From positions 660,001-724,000 of the forward strand of contig JACEVL010000773.1 of assembly GCA_020284085.1 (NCBI GenBank): DNA of 64,000 nucleotides, read 5' to 3'. The notes under the pieces are model-generated. The model searched no databases, had not been told where the DNA came from, and saw nothing but the letters and a program-made list of their open reading frames with translations. Both the position numbers and the translations under genes were made by a program. This document shows, one piece after another, positions 1-62,426 of the stretch. Position 1 is the first letter of the stretch; each line of letters opens with the position of its first letter. The DNA comes from Aporrectodea caliginosa. Its lineage: Eukaryota; Annelida; Clitellata; Crassiclitellata; Lumbricidae.

Positions 1-3000
1 AAAATCGAGTTTAATTCATTATTTGCATGACCATTGACACAAAAAATCAAAGTTCCATTGCAAGCAGGAGCAAGAAATCATCAGACAAAATTACTCACAC
101 AACACAAACATCACAAAATCGTTCTTATGAACAATGTTGACTTTGTTTACAATATCATCTTCAAGACCAAAAGGAAGTGTGCACACACCAAGATATCTAT
201 GGCACCAGAATACAATACAGCCCACAGGCAACATTTCTTATTCAACGTCACAGTGCAAAATACAAAAGACGGCAAATTCATAAAATATGGAACAAGATTT
301 CTCAGGACTTTCAAAATTGCTCTGGCCAATTTTGTTTTTCTACACTAGCATAATCTAAGCAGGGAGTCTGGCAGGTGTACATGAATATTCAGTACCTAAC
401 GGAGGTCAAATATTCATTCAAACATAACCGAAAGTCAATTTGTGCTAACTCGTGTATTTTATCCTAGTGTAGTTGTGTAGGATTGCCAGAAAACCACTGA
501 CTTAGACTATAGTTTAAGTTCAATGGTATGAAAAGAGGTCATTAGAAAATCTGAGTAAATAACCCATCTTTGTATCAGCTGTTGATTTACACTGCAAGTA
601 CACACATGCATCTGAATGTCTGTCCAGTGCACTGAAGAGTCTTACAAGACACAGAAGTCCAGACAAGCCTTTGTATCAGGCATTACCAGTGGTGTAATGT
701 TTTTTAAGTACACTAGATGTCTGCAGTTATGAAATCTGGTTTACTTATCACAGTCTCTCTTTCCAAGTTTTCAAAAAAGAACAATGCTGTAGAACATTCC
801 TCGAAAATATAAATTCTGGACATGAAAAAGGATTTAGCCGGGTAGTAAATCCATTTGCTCTCAATGAATCGGAGTCCGATTCAAAGCAGCAGCTATAACT
901 TCTTCCAGGAGATGTGCAATAAACTACAATGTCACCAACTTTTATTACTAAAAAGCAAGTCTCTAATTAACACAAGCAGACTGAGCAACTATGACCACAC
1001 AGGCGTTATGAACTGCACGGTGCAATATCTGTACATGGCAAAAGCTGATGTTAGTTCAAAGCAGTTGTTATTCCATTGTTTCGGACATTCTGCATAGCAA
1101 AAATGGAATGGTTATAGGAGGGGCAGCAGAAAACTCGGGTTACAGTTAGTGGTAGATAAACAGGAAAACTAAATCTGGTGAAGGTCTTTTAGCACCAGAG
1201 GTTAAGCACTGTGCATAATAAGCATACCCACACATGGCATTGGCAAAAAAAGGTGTGCATATATTTTTTTAAAATTTGTTTTATACCACTGGTGAAAATA
1301 AAGGTTTTGTAAAATTTCAGTTTTACGTCTCAGGTATGGTAGCAGAGTATTAACTAACAGAAGTTAGACATATATAGCAAAACTAGTTTGTTATATAAAA
1401 CAAATAATTCAAACATCAAGTACATGTAGTGTTTTGTTTTATTTGATTGGAACTCCATCAAAATGCAAGGCTTTCTAGGGTGGTTAGTTCTTAAACATAT
1501 TTTGTCAACTTCATCATTGTCCCTGCAGTATTGCACATGTTAACGATGAATTTGGCATGTCGTCAAAGACACACACCTCAACAGAAACACAAAATAATCT
1601 GCGCAACAGGAGTATCGAATTATAGCGCACAAAGCAAGCATCACGAGATGCTACAGACTTGAAGACAGACAATGTGAAATCTAATGACATGCAACACTAG
1701 AAAAACTGACATCTCTAAACTGAAACACCTCAAGCAAGCAGACAAAGAAGAAACCATTTGTACAAATACTGAATTTGTATAGCACCAAGGGTGCTTAAAC
1801 CTATTGACCCTGTGGACCCCAAACTTCTCGTGTTATTTATGAACCAGTGATCCTTCTTTTCAAAGTACTCTCAACACATCCGTGGACGTTGCTTGTATAT
1901 GTAAGGGCATTCACAGACCCAAGTGTGAGATCTTGGCCTAATTATGCAGCATAGGTTGCCCCTATTCAGCATAGAACAGTTTAGATAAAAAGTAGGTTTC
2001 AAATATAGGCATTTATTATAAACTGTTCCTGTAATACACCTTTGCATTCATACATGTTACATACAGTGCACTGTATAATATGTCAGAGTAACTATAATAA
2101 AATGAAATTGCCTTTAAAATAAAAATTCAAATACATGTATTCGATTCATGGCATAAAGTATTCAATAGCTTAAATAATTATGACATCAGTTAAAAATTTG
2201 CAAAATAATAGAACAAGTTATGCCTTGAACTTCTTTGAGTGGTGGATAAATGTTGGCCTGTATGGTCAAACAGTACGAGCACCTGGGAAATAATTTCTGA
2301 CTAATTTGGGCAACAATTTCTACACCTCGGGTACACAAAAATATGTGCAATCACTTGTCACAACACGTATCTTGTTACTTAAACATTCATTTCACATTGC
2401 TAATCACCCTCAACTTCTTTCCGAGTTTCGATCTCTAGTCACAGCCCTTACATGCCTAACCACAGCACCAGGCCAGACCCCGATGCATGCAGCTGGTACC
2501 TGCTCCAAGCTCTTGACAGAATCACATTTAGGTCTCTTTCCTCTTCATTTCCTCTTTATATTCAAAGTTTAACCGCTATGCTCTTGTCAAGCACAAACTG
2601 TTTCAAGGTTTCATAGCATCAAAACTCAGAGAAAAAAATCAATCATGCCACCTTGCCTTCTACTTAAACCAGCTACAGTACTCAAGTTTTTACAAAACTG
2701 TGACCAAATTTGTAAATAAATGAGAAATTACCAAATACAACAGAAGCTGTAATATCAGAATGATAGGAAACGAGCAGGGAAACAAAGAGCAGAAATTACA
2801 TACCGCTACTTAAGTAAAAGACGTCAACACCTTGCTCAAGAGAACGCCTAACAACCTAATTTCAGTGACTCACAAGGTCGCCTTTTGCATAGTAACCAAA
2901 ACAAGCTTTCTTTGCACACACTTCTTTTGTACTCTGCACTGATAAAATTTTCAGATCAGCTATTCCCTCCAGAATGTAAGCTGAACACGTGATATTTATT

Positions 3001-4438
3001 GTGCAAACACTTCACACACAAAAACATAATGCGCTGTAATCACCTTCTTAATTACCACGTACATAATTTATCATAACTCTGCTACTCATGAAAAATAACA
3101 TCTCCCATTTCCTCCTTAAACAATATAACAGCTGCCTTCAACTGATCTTGGTTAAATAACACTGTTTTCTCTTCATGATTACATTCCAACATGCTCCGAT
3201 GCAATTCAAAATGTTTCTCAAGGAACACAGAAGAAAACAAAAACAATGAAAAACAATTGAAACAATGATGTACACAAGTAGAATTATAAAAAATTCTCAG
3301 CCAAGCGCAATGATTTGTCCTTACTGGCTTCTCCTTCAAAGCAATATGTCACAACCAATGAACATTTCAACATGACTTGGATAAACTTTTAGCTCCTACT
3401 GGATAATCTTGTAGACAGCACAATTTGCACATTCCTCTTTCACCTAGTTTGAAAGACAGCTAATCTTTTCGTACCCCTGCCCTTCAGAATTCATTTCAAG
3501 TAACAGCAACAGATAAATGTGCCAAAATTCACTTTCTTATGAATAACAATACCTTTTAAGCACCAAAACATCGACGAACACCTTTTAAAAGTACTCGTAA
3601 ACGCCTGCAAAACTGTAACAATTGAAGTACATTACAAGTATTTTTTGTACCAAGTACATGTACTGCCTTTACGCCATCACAATTCCCCATTGGTGTCTTA
3701 ACCCCCTCACCCGAGAAACCAATTTATCGGTTTGTGCGTCCGTTACTTATTCCTGAGAAACCAATTTATTGGTTTTCGCCACCCATGAAGCCTGGGAGTG
3801 CCAGGTTATCATAATATTGCACTGGAAATTTGGGGGCAAAAGGGTTAAACAACCTCAGAGTAATCGTAAACTATAAATTTCTAAAGTGCTACTCTAAAGC
3901 AAAGCGTAGGGCACCAGCTTATTCATGAGCGCTGCACTGTCCAGAGATCAACGAACACTGGAGGTCCGATCCCGGTTGCCAGAGCGATACTTTTAACAGA
4001 ACAGCTGTGATATTTTAAACAACCATGTCACTCATAACTACATGAAAAGACACACAAGGTTTTAAAGCATCTTCACTCCTAAGTGAAAATTAATCAACCA
4101 TGTGCTTTGCTGTGCTTCCGACTGAATATGCCATATCAATAACCTGTGGCTGTATCAATGTCCACACAAATCATCTCACAGTTAACTAAAACAATTGACA
4201 AACAACGGCTATGTCCCATGTGACATACAAACTTACAAACAAACACTGCAAAAATAACACTGATTACTTACAAATCGCAAAGAGGTTAGATAACAAGGAG
4301 GACGAAAAGAAAAGTTATATTCCAAAAGACAGCGGCGACTCAGTGCCATTGTGAGCTAATTATTCCGTCTTTCCAGTAGTCGGTTGGTGTCCTGGCATCC
4401 TAGATTTTCAGGGAAAGGTTCCATCCGCACGGAGTGGC
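1..4438. other. 3' UTR and/or downstream DNA of the CaMKII gene
   Basis: This lies immediately 3' of the stop codon on the minus strand. No further CaMKII sequence or other recognisable gene was found. Several AATAAA-type signals exist on the minus strand (for example TTTATT read on the plus strand near 2995 and 3765), but which one is used cannot be told. A TTAA-flanked MITE-like repeat lies at 3702-3844, and a tRNA-like degenerate segment may lie near 3900-3990. Short ORFs here look random. Confidence 0.5.
3702..3844. mobile_element. TTAA-flanked MITE-like element
   Basis: TTAA occurs at both edges (3698-3701 and 3845-3848). The ends are C-rich and G-rich respectively (CCCCCTC at left, AAAAGGG at right) with only rough inverted symmetry. 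Inside, GAGAAACCAATTTAT is repeated twice. A TTAA target with CCC-type ends is typical of piggyBac-like MITEs. No transposase is encoded. Confidence 0.4.
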
Positions 4439-53695
<49,257 letters not shown>

Positions 53696-53921
53696 CTGTC
53701 AATCAATAAATCAGCAACGATAACAACCGCATGAAAAATGAAAAGCACCAAGCACTGCTAATAGCGTTGATTACGACATGGCAACAACAATGGCTGAAGA
53801 CTGACGATGATGACGTGAGCGTGCTGATTGAACAATGGATATTATGACGACAGACAACTAACTGACGATGATGAGTGATAATGAAGAAAACAACAGCAGT
53901 AGCAATAACAATCATACAGTA

Positions 53922-54085
53922 AGTAAGTAAGTATATTCTTTATATATCCAACTGCATAACTGCACTTTGGTTTACATGAAATTACACATTATAAAGCATT
54001 CTTGTTTAAAGCATTCTTGTCTCTGAACTTGAAACCTTGCTAACAACAAGCAGTGGACTTTACCACTAGGCCATAACTTGTACAA
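53922..54085 (-). mobile_element. tRNA-derived SINE, degenerate, with (ACTT)n tail
   Basis: On the minus strand GGCCTAGTGGTAAAGTCCAC resembles a box A region and GGTTTCAAGTTC a box B. The body ends in GGATATATAAAGAATA then (CTTA)n. It lies just upstream of exon 3 in the transcript. Confidence 0.45.
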
Positions 54086-54465
54086 ACGTATCAAACCATA
54101 CGATCATATACCGATAATCACTGGATTACAACATACAAATTTATTAACTTTATCTTAAATCTCAGTCAACTGGTCACAAGCACTCACAAATGACAGCTCT
54201 ATAGGCATAATTAGGCAAAAGATTTTATCACTCGATAGGCTGACATCTGCTAGAGAGACTCCTATGCAAGGTTGTCAGAGGAATAAATTGGCCCAAGCAA
54301 GTACATGTGCAGATCCCATGGTTAAGGATGCACTGCAAGACTGTAATTTCAAACTAAATCATCCAACAAATTGCAAATAACCAGCCTATAAACTGGTCAA
54401 GCCAAAAGCAAATCTGTTCAATTTTGTATACATGATATCAACAGATATCCATAGAAGTTACTAAT

Positions 54466-55079
54466 TGTAATTAGTAACTTCTATTGTGCCGGTTTCTAAT
54501 GCACAAGGCATCAGCTGATGATTTAAATCAGACCTCAAATGCCAAAGACTGTCTTGGCTCGCTGCTCAGACTAGCACAACAGCCATTGCATACAATATTC
54601 ATGTGTTTTGTCTCGTTCTACGTCAAGCCAAGGCACTCTGGGTTTCTGGACTCTCTCTCCATTGCTATAGTCTGAGGCTCTGGAATCAGTCTGCTTCTGT
54701 CTGCCCACCAAGTTCTCTTGTGTTGTTCAGGCCATAGCAGAAACCTCGTTTTTTGGGATTCCTAATCCTATGTAGCCTGCACTGTGGTCTCTGGGGCCTC
54801 ATGAATCTTCACTGACTGGATCTGTTGCAAAGAAATGGGCTTCAGAAAGCAGTTCTGCATGGACACGAAACAAGATTGATGCACTGTCCTATGCAATACT
54901 ATAGCAGTTTCCTGACAACATTAGATCATGTGATGATTGTAAAATTAACACAAGTGATGTAAGGGACTTATTATCAGTCTCTTACAGACTGATCTTTTGG
55001 ATATTGACCTTGGTTTTGGTGTGCCATCGGTTGATGCATTGTGCATTAGACACCGGTGCAATAGAAGTTGCTAATTACA
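54466..55079. mobile_element. DNA element with 55-bp terminal inverted repeats
   Basis: The left 55 bp (54466-54520) and the right 55 bp (55025-55079, reversed) match at 48 positions, beginning TGTAATTAGYAACTTCTATT. A 34-bp near-perfect palindrome (54451-54484) overlaps the left border. A third related piece (CTAATGCACAATGCATCAAC) occurs alone near 10955. The interior shows no recognisable transposase. Confidence 0.6.
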
Positions 55080-55192
55080 TTACACTACATTATACTGCAC
55101 TTTAGAATCCAGCCTACAGTACAAAGAACAAAGTATGGCTGTGAACACATATGCTTTTCATCTTGTAAAATAAAATACAGCCCGTAAAAACA

Positions 55193-55556
55193 AAGTTTTT
55201 TACTATATCCATCTAGTATCCTATAATGCGTCTTATGAAGCAGTTACCTCTACAAATATATAGTCCGCGTACATTTTACGACTGCGGCCAATCACAACGC
55301 TGGCCAATCACAACGCTGCGTTTCGGAAAAGGGGATTCCCGATTCGAAAAGTTGAGTCCCCGATTCTATAAGTTAGCCTTTTTGGGGGAGCTGAAATTTT
55401 GATAGAATGAAGTGTGTGCGAGGGCGAGTCTATATGCCAAGTTTCACGACGATTGAATGATTGTAAGTGATCGAACTAGTCGTCGCAAGATTTGACTATT
55501 TAGCCTGTGGCTCAATCAATCAAGATTCCTGCAAGTTAAACTAGATGGATAAAAAC
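55193..55556. mobile_element. Possible MITE (short inverted ends)
   Basis: ATCCATCTAGT at 55207-55217 is inverted at 55540-55550, with GTTTTT-like sequence outside both. The interior is more GC-rich than its surroundings and contains a direct repeat of GGCCAATCACAACGCT. The boundaries are uncertain. Confidence 0.35.
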
Positions 55557-58334
55557 AAGTTTGGATAAAAGTCAGTTTGAGATCAAAATGAAGAGCCTGT
55601 CTCAACAATGACGATACTGGCATTCAAAGCAGCCAAACATAAATTATGGAGGATGAAAACGGTTTTAAAATCAAAGCTCATCTAGTCCAACATAAATGGC
55701 AGTGTCACAATATTTTTCATTCATATTAAGGATACCCAAAACAATCTTACTTCCTCACATAAAAGTTAATAATTGAAGTTGTAAAAGTACTCTATAACTA
55801 AAAAGCAACTTAACTTTGACAAAAATGTGTAAGTTTTGTACCTTCTCCACAGATTTTTTATTCATCTCATAATCATTTTCTCAGAATTGTGCAAAATTTC
55901 TATTCCATGTAAACAATTAAATATTCTTATATTGCTAATACATTGTTTTAGAAAATTCTGCTACCAAATATGCCTGAACAATTTAGTACTATAAAATTAT
56001 TTCCCTGAGTGTTGCTGCTATACACACATGACTACGGTAATTTTTTGTTTTAAGAGTTAATCAATTACGTAAGTCATGTCAGGTGTATCTTTTATACTGA
56101 TGTAACTGATTTAAAAACTTCATTTCTGTCTTAATTTTTCTCGTCTTACAGGAACACTTGTCACAAACTGTACTACACTAAAATCAACACGTCACCCTTC
56201 TGCCAACATGCCATGCTTAAGCACATTCATAAAAATGTCATAATTGCAATAATTTCTGTCTCAAGTACTTAAGTTACACAATATCACAGTTTTATCAACA
56301 TTTTTATTTCTGCTGTCATCGTCTCTCTGCTTGCCTAAGAACTATCTGACAAGATCCCTCCTCAAAATTATCTCCTGACCGTATATATACGCTCTCTTTC
56401 AGCCTTGCTGTCTCTTTCCTGCCACAGGGTAATATGACCTCATTAGAGACGTTTACATAGCACCTTTAAAGAGGCTCTCAGAAATAAGATAGACAGCTGT
56501 CTTTCTGTCTCTGTCTCTGTCTGTTCTCCTGTGCGTCTCTGTGTTTCATTGTTTGTCTGTGTCTTTCAATTTCTTGAAAACAGAACCCTGGCATCTCCTG
56601 TGTCACATATCTGCTAATGCCGCACTAAAATTTCCCACGAACAGGACAGCGTCCGTCCAACCGTAAGTCACGAAATCTGCCACTGAATAGCCTCAACAAA
56701 GATTTATGATATCTCAAAGTGCTGCAAACAGGGTTTAAATACTTCATCTCAACACACGAGAAAAGGTTTACACAAACACCGCAGACAAAACAAGTGTACT
56801 AACTTCTTTAGCGTGAATGACTGTAAAACATAGGTATTACACACCAATACCATTCCAAGCCCTTTATAATGCAAGGAAGGTTAAAGGGTTTAAAACGAGT
56901 CAACCTATCCCCATACGCTATATGGCTACAAGCTGCCAAGTCTGCATCAAGTTTTGAACCCAGAATACAGCTGTAAAATGCAGCAGCCATACCACTTGGC
57001 CTGCATACAACCAAAAGGAAAGTGCAGTGAAGTTGTTTATGACAGCCAGTTGATTTTTATGTCAAGACCAATTATAATAATAGCTCATCGATTTTTCCCT
57101 TCATGACATTCTCGTCTGCGAGTCAAGTCGATGGCAATGTCAATGATCCACAATGAACCGACCACTTTTAACGTTTTGACCAAACGCACCGAAAGAGCAC
57201 TGATAAAAAATATTCACTTTACCGGCTTTGAAAAAACTATCTTCCATACAAACATGGACATTAATCTGCCTTCATTCTTATTTTATTAATTGTTAATGAA
57301 ATTTTGTTTCCTTTACTTGAATGCGAGGTTTCAGCATGCTTAGTCCTTATAATTTAGATAATAAGGTGATCATTCAAAACACGTTAATGCCAATAATGAA
57401 TTTAAGGCCAAGTTGTGGCTTCAAACCACTGTGCTTCCCCCTTTAATCTCCACCCTCCCCCCCATCCCGCATTAAAGAAACATGGAAGATGTTGCTCAGT
57501 GTTGACGCATAAGCTCTCCAACACTGTAAAGTCATGTTGCTTATTTAATCTAATCTATAGATTCATATATAATGCCTTTTTTACAGCATATGGCATCAAT
57601 CAATTGTGGCTGCAAGTTAACCTCACTCTGGCACTCTGGATGCATAATCCATTGAAGAGGAAGTTCAGACAACATCCAAAATATCATGGAACCGGTACGC
57701 TGGGTATTCAAGTTGAAACAGAATAGCCTCAAGTTTAGACCTGAACAACATAAATGAGCGGAGAATGCTGCTTTTTGTCATGCTTTAATTCTGCTTTAGT
57801 CATGCCTTTACTTAAGAAAGCTGACCTGGACACCAACAGCTTGTCGTGATGCTTTAGACCCATCCCAACCTCCACAACATTGCAAAGAATCTTGAATGTA
57901 TATTCCCTACACTCATTCAGAAACACATTACTGCATCTCCTAACTTCAGTCCTTGCCTTTACGACAAGATAGCATCTTCTCATCTGCTGAAACTGGAAAG
58001 GCATGCCTCTCAGCATAATTTGACCTCCTGACACTGTTCACCACCAGCAACTACCTTATAGATTCAATAAAGCTTCAGTGACTCTACAATTGCTTTTACA
58101 CTGGCTACAATCGATCTCAGCAAGTGCGTATTGATACTGATCAGCCTGATCCTTCTCTCTCTGCACTGCTTGTGTCCCAAATGGACATTCCAATCTACAA
58201 TCTTTACATTACCAATCAGCTGCAAAGCATTTCACTTTAAGCAGAGTCCAGTGTGTTGAATATCTGTGTCGCCCAATGCGCTGCAAGCGCGTGGAAGGAC
58301 TAAGGTCCAGTATGCAGAATGTAATCAACTTCAC

Positions 58335-58594
58335 ATTGCTCTTTTATGTAAAGTTGAGTATCGTCTGGCACGAAGAGCAAAAGATCAGCATGGATGTGGA
58401 ATCTATTCCCACAGGCCACAACCCTCCCAAAGGTCGACTCAGCCTTTCGTTTGCCAAATGGCGTTGGTAATATGAGCATTAGGACAGATGGGCGCCTTGC
58501 ATGGCTGCCATACAGTTCAATTCGACTCCTGTAATAACTTGTGATCATCCGTTCATACTATGACTTGATACTCAACTTTACATAAAAGAGCAAT
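58335..58594. repeat. Perfect 28-bp inverted repeat inside the LINE/SINE nest
   Basis: 58335-58362 and 58567-58594 are exact reverse complements. Imperfect similarity extends outward for about 20 more bases. The inverted right-hand arm encodes, on the minus strand, an intact YADDAQFYIALL, the catalytic box of an L2-like reverse transcriptase. The left arm is the same region of the LINE with the box decayed. Confidence 0.8.
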
Positions 58595-58670
58595 GTAAAA
58601 TTGAGCATCATCTGCATATACTGGACTCTGTGTAACAGTGTGAGTTAATAAACGAAGATTATTATTATTA
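58363..58670 (+). mobile_element. SINE family A inserted in the LINE, 5' truncated
   Basis: It starts at GTCTGGCACGAAGAGCAAAA and continues with GACTCAGCCTTTCGTTTGCC, GACAGATGGGCGCCTTGCAT and GACTCCTGTAATAACTTG. Its 3' end, AGTTAATAAACGAAGATTAT, is separated from the body by the inverted LINE piece at about 58567-58640. Confidence 0.6.
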
Positions 58671-59268
58671 TATACCCACTGATCAATCCGGCAAGGTTAA
58701 ACTCGAACAATGCCTCTCTTTAGTGCATGCATGGTTCTGCTTCAACAGTCTGGCCCAAAACCCAGACAAACGTGAAGCAATCATGTTTGGTTCGTGCCAA
58801 TGTATGCAGTCTTACCCTCCTCATTCCAGCATTGACCTTGATGGAACATCTCATATTTCGACAACACATATTAACAAACCTTTGCAAATCTTGTTTCTGT
58901 AATATCAGGGCAATACGTCACATAGGGTCTGCTCTTACCAAAGCATATAAAGGGGGGAGCTTTTGGTCCCGCGAGCTCACACTTCTATTAGACAGCGTCG
59001 AGCCTTTTCGATTGTGGGTCCCTCCATCTGGAATGGCCTCCCACTAGACTTGCGATTGATGCCTCGGCTAGATTCGCCTGCCTTTTATAAGTATCTCAAA
59101 TCACACTTTTATAGCCGTGGCTGGGCTAGGAGCACCTCTGAGTAGGTCTCTTGAAGAGGCGCTATATAAATTCTCGGAATGAATGAATGAATGAATATCA
59201 GAGCCTGCTCTTCTCTTGTCTACTCTCATTAAGGGTAACTAAATACTGGCATGTACAAAGATTGCTAC

Positions 59269-59690
59269 TAGGGTGTGGCCGATTGGCATTTTTTGCTGAT
59301 TTCCGAATCCGGATATTACCTGGATAGTTGGCCTGCTTTTTTTTGCTGAATCAGGATTCGATCCAACTAATCGGTAATATTTTTTTCTAGGCAGTTACTC
59401 TGAGATTGTAAGAAAAAAAACAGCATCTTGTATGCTCTCGCGAGAAGTAATTCAAACGAATTTTGTTATTTTACACGGACTTTCAGTGATAAAGATTAAA
59501 GAATACCAAGGGAGTCGCCAAAAGAGGTTACTATTTTGCATTAATGAAAAAAGAAATGGTTTTTGGTAAAAAATATTACTTCCTTTGGTATTAGGATCGG
59601 TAGTACTGGTCTTGCGCCGATTCCAATTAATCGGTAGGGGGCAAAATCCGGCCTGAACCAATTTCCGGATCAAGACTCGGCCACACCCTA
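59269..59690. mobile_element. hAT-type MITE with perfect 8-bp target duplication
   Basis: The ends are TAGGGTGTGGCCGA at left and, inward from the right, TAGGGTGTGGCCGA. The flanks attgctac (59261-59268) and attgctac (59691-59698) are identical, as expected for hAT insertions. The 422-bp interior is non-coding, with several GGATTCGATCC/AATCGG motifs. A second, inverted copy lies at 63607-64000. Confidence 0.85.
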
Positions 59691-59699
59691 ATTGCTACT

Positions 59700-60530
59700 T
59701 TGGCAGAAAAGCAATTCACAGAAATGAAAGAAAAAGAGATAAAGAATTTTGCCATGGAGGCAAGTCAGCTTTGGCACAAAAGAAAACCTGCTGTTAGAGA
59801 AAGAAGACTGGCATTAATTTCTGGCACGTGAGAAAAGGTGGTCGGTCATTTGGCACTTGTAAGAGAAAACCGGTTGGTTCTCTTGGACAACAGACGACCT
59901 GCTTTGGTTGCATGCCAGACAACCGACCAGGTTCCATTTCACTTTCCACACGCACAGCGAACACCTTCCTCCTCAACAGTTTCCACAAAGACGAAGGAAG
60001 AAATGGAAACAAGCGGACACGGACGGAGCCTTATTGGACTTGAATAGCTAATGTGTCACAAAGCGTGACGCTCTGCCTTAATAATTCATTGCAACAAAAG
60101 GCAGATGCTCCCACAGCACACAACTACGGCATTAGCCGAGTCAGTTGCCTCGGTCGCTGTTTCTTCGCTCGTCTGTCTTCCCATACACTAATGCAGTATC
60201 CATGAGACAATAGACCGGCATGTTCCAATTCCGCGAACGCGTGCACAGCGCCAGTCCATTACGACGCATTCCGAGATCAGAGCATCCGAAAAGAACGAAG
60301 GAAAGATAAAAGCAGAGGACGAAGAACGACGGATGAATTGAAGAAAGAAGGAATGGACGAATACAATGATTCACGACGACCGACACCAAAGACTCTAACG
60401 ATATTTACAGAAGCAGTTCGTCGGATGGCGGCGGCATCCAGGGACAAGGTGCAGAGAATAGTCGTGGCATAATCTCAATCATGCATCGAGGAATCCCTGA
60501 AGATTGATATCTGGGAAACTAATTCCAGAT
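59700..60530. other. GC-richer intronic stretch, unassigned
   Basis: The stretch around 59820-60480 has more CpG than its surroundings and short ORFs on both strands, none recognisable. Nothing identifies it as CaMKII exon 1 or 2. Confidence 0.3.
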
Positions 60531-61360
60531 CCTATGTTTAGATCTCTGGAAGACATCCACGGATAACCTTTCCAATCAGTCTGCTTAAAACCCAGTCTTC
60601 GTACATACGAGCCCTCAGAAACTACCTAACACATTCTGCTAGTACAGAGTCTTTTCTTAGGAGAATATACTACTCCATCGGAGTCCATCCTGCCCGAATC
60701 TTTGCTCTCTGCCAATCTCAGGACCTGAATTCCCCAACAATAGACAAGACATTATTTTTCCCTGAGTTTCGATTCACACAGTGTTGTATGCAAGACTTAA
60801 AAATTCAAGATTAAGACAAGAGCAAGACAATGTTGTATGAAGACAGAGACCAACAATTTGAGATCAAGACAAGACAATGCAAAGACAGAGACCAAACAGA
60901 GATTGTGTGGAGCCAAGACACAGCATGAGACCAAGACAAGACGTTTAGGACAGTCCAACACTAAGGCTTTACAAAATGTAGTCAAAAGGGCAGTAAAAAT
61001 AATGCATAAACAGCTACCACATGTTAGTTTCTAGACTCGATCTTCTAACGCCATTATCTTTTAAGCAGCATTTTATTAGCTCACTGGATTCAGTTGAAGT
61101 TTTGTCACTTTTGATTTTTGAGCATCCATCAACTTTACCATTTACCAGCTAAAGAAATTTTTTATTGGCTGAGACTTAAATATCTTGAGCACATCTAAAT
61201 TTCTCCAAACGAATTTCAGTGCTATTACTACTATTCCATACCAATATTTAATAAATCAAGATAGTACATTTGCAACATAGTTCATCGAGGGGAAGTTGAA
61301 GTGATCCAATCCTTTCAGTTATGGTTGTATATCAGTGTTTAAGACTGTCACTAATCTAAT

Positions 61361-61470
61361 CTAATCTAATCTGAACATTTGTAAAGGCTTCTCACAGCAG
61401 AGCTATTCAGAAGCGCTCTCAGCGTGACAGGCCCGAGAAAAGAGAAAGGTAAAATCACTAGTGATGGAGG
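61361..61470 (-). mobile_element. L2-like 3' tail fragment with (ATTAG)n
   Basis: Read on the minus strand, GAGAGCGCTTCTGAATAGCT and AGAAGCCTTTACAAATGTTC precede repeats of AGATT. It resembles the other LINE tails but is more decayed. Confidence 0.4.
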
Positions 61471-62084
61471 GAAACTTGTAAGGAAAAGAAATTCTGAGAA
61501 TATCTCTCATTTATTGACAAAATTAGCATTCTATCAACTTCAACTCCACTAGAAAGTTTTATCATTTATATCACCACATCATATGGTACTTATTTAGCCC
61601 TAGTTAGTGGGTCCTGAGACCCTTCAGGGCTCTCCGTTTGTTTCCTAAATAACACTAGTGTTGATAGTTTTATATTGTAATTATGATGGGGAACAATAAA
61701 ACTTTTTGAATTGAATTGAATCTATAATGGACTTCACTTAATGCATGCTCTTCATGCACACTTAGGTGACACAATGCTTGAGGGTGTTGTGTTCAGAAAA
61801 TGTAATGGTGTTGAAGAAGATCAAGCTCAAGCACAAATGGCTGATTCTGTTTTACTCTATGACCTTCATTCTGAAAAGCCACAGTCTGGGATTGTCTTAG
61901 TGCGTTGGTCTCAGTCTTGGTACATTACAGCCTCTGTCTTGGTCTTGAATTGGTCTTGATTGGTTAAGACAAGCCTACAAATTTTGAGGCATTCTATACA
62001 AAACAACTAAAGAGAAGCTACTTAAGTTCCCTGAAAATGCTGTCATGTATGGCTGTACGCAGTTCGCTGCTGAAGTAACAATGG

Positions 62085-62426
62085 GCCGGTGTCACGAAAT
62101 AGAGTATCCCCATACATGAGTATCCACCTTAGCGAAATGGAGTATTCGGTTTAGTTTGCATTTTTGGCGGCTTCTAAGTGTATTCAGTCGTACTGTTTGG
62201 ATCTATTGTACACATAAAATATTTTAAGTTGCGTATCTTTAGTTTGTACGTCGATCTTAAATTAATTTACTTCATATTTGGTGATTTTGACTGGATTTTC
62301 GTCTGGGCTATCGTGATGCGTACGATGATTGGGGATAGAATGGTTTATCCCACCAGATACTCTAAACCGGTTTATTCCATCCGCCCAGATAGTCTTAGGA
62401 CGGATACTCTATTTCGTGATACCGGC
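62085..62426. mobile_element. MITE with about 24-bp terminal inverted repeats
   Basis: Left GCCGGTGTCACGAAATAGAG and right (inward) GCCGGTATCACGAAATAGAG, both continuing TATCC, match with one difference. The 342-bp interior has further GAGTATCC-like motifs and no coding potential. No clear target duplication was found. Confidence 0.65.

Larger units (their letters stand above)
57735..59196 (+). mobile_element. Broken L2-like LINE (reverse transcriptase and C-terminus)
   Basis: Fragments in order: MPLLKKADLDTN and FRPIP with a frameshift to NLHNIAKNLE (RT motifs near 57800-57900), NRSQQVRIDTDQPDPSLSAL near 58110-58170, a degenerate YAEC-type catalytic box near 58315, then a SINE interruption. 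After it come AFSIVGPSIWNGLPLDLR at about 58990-59050 and a tail GAAGAGGCGCTATATAAATT followed by (GAAT)n. Many frameshifts show it is dead. L2-type LINEs of this kind are known to share 3' tails with SINEs, as seen here. Confidence 0.75.
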
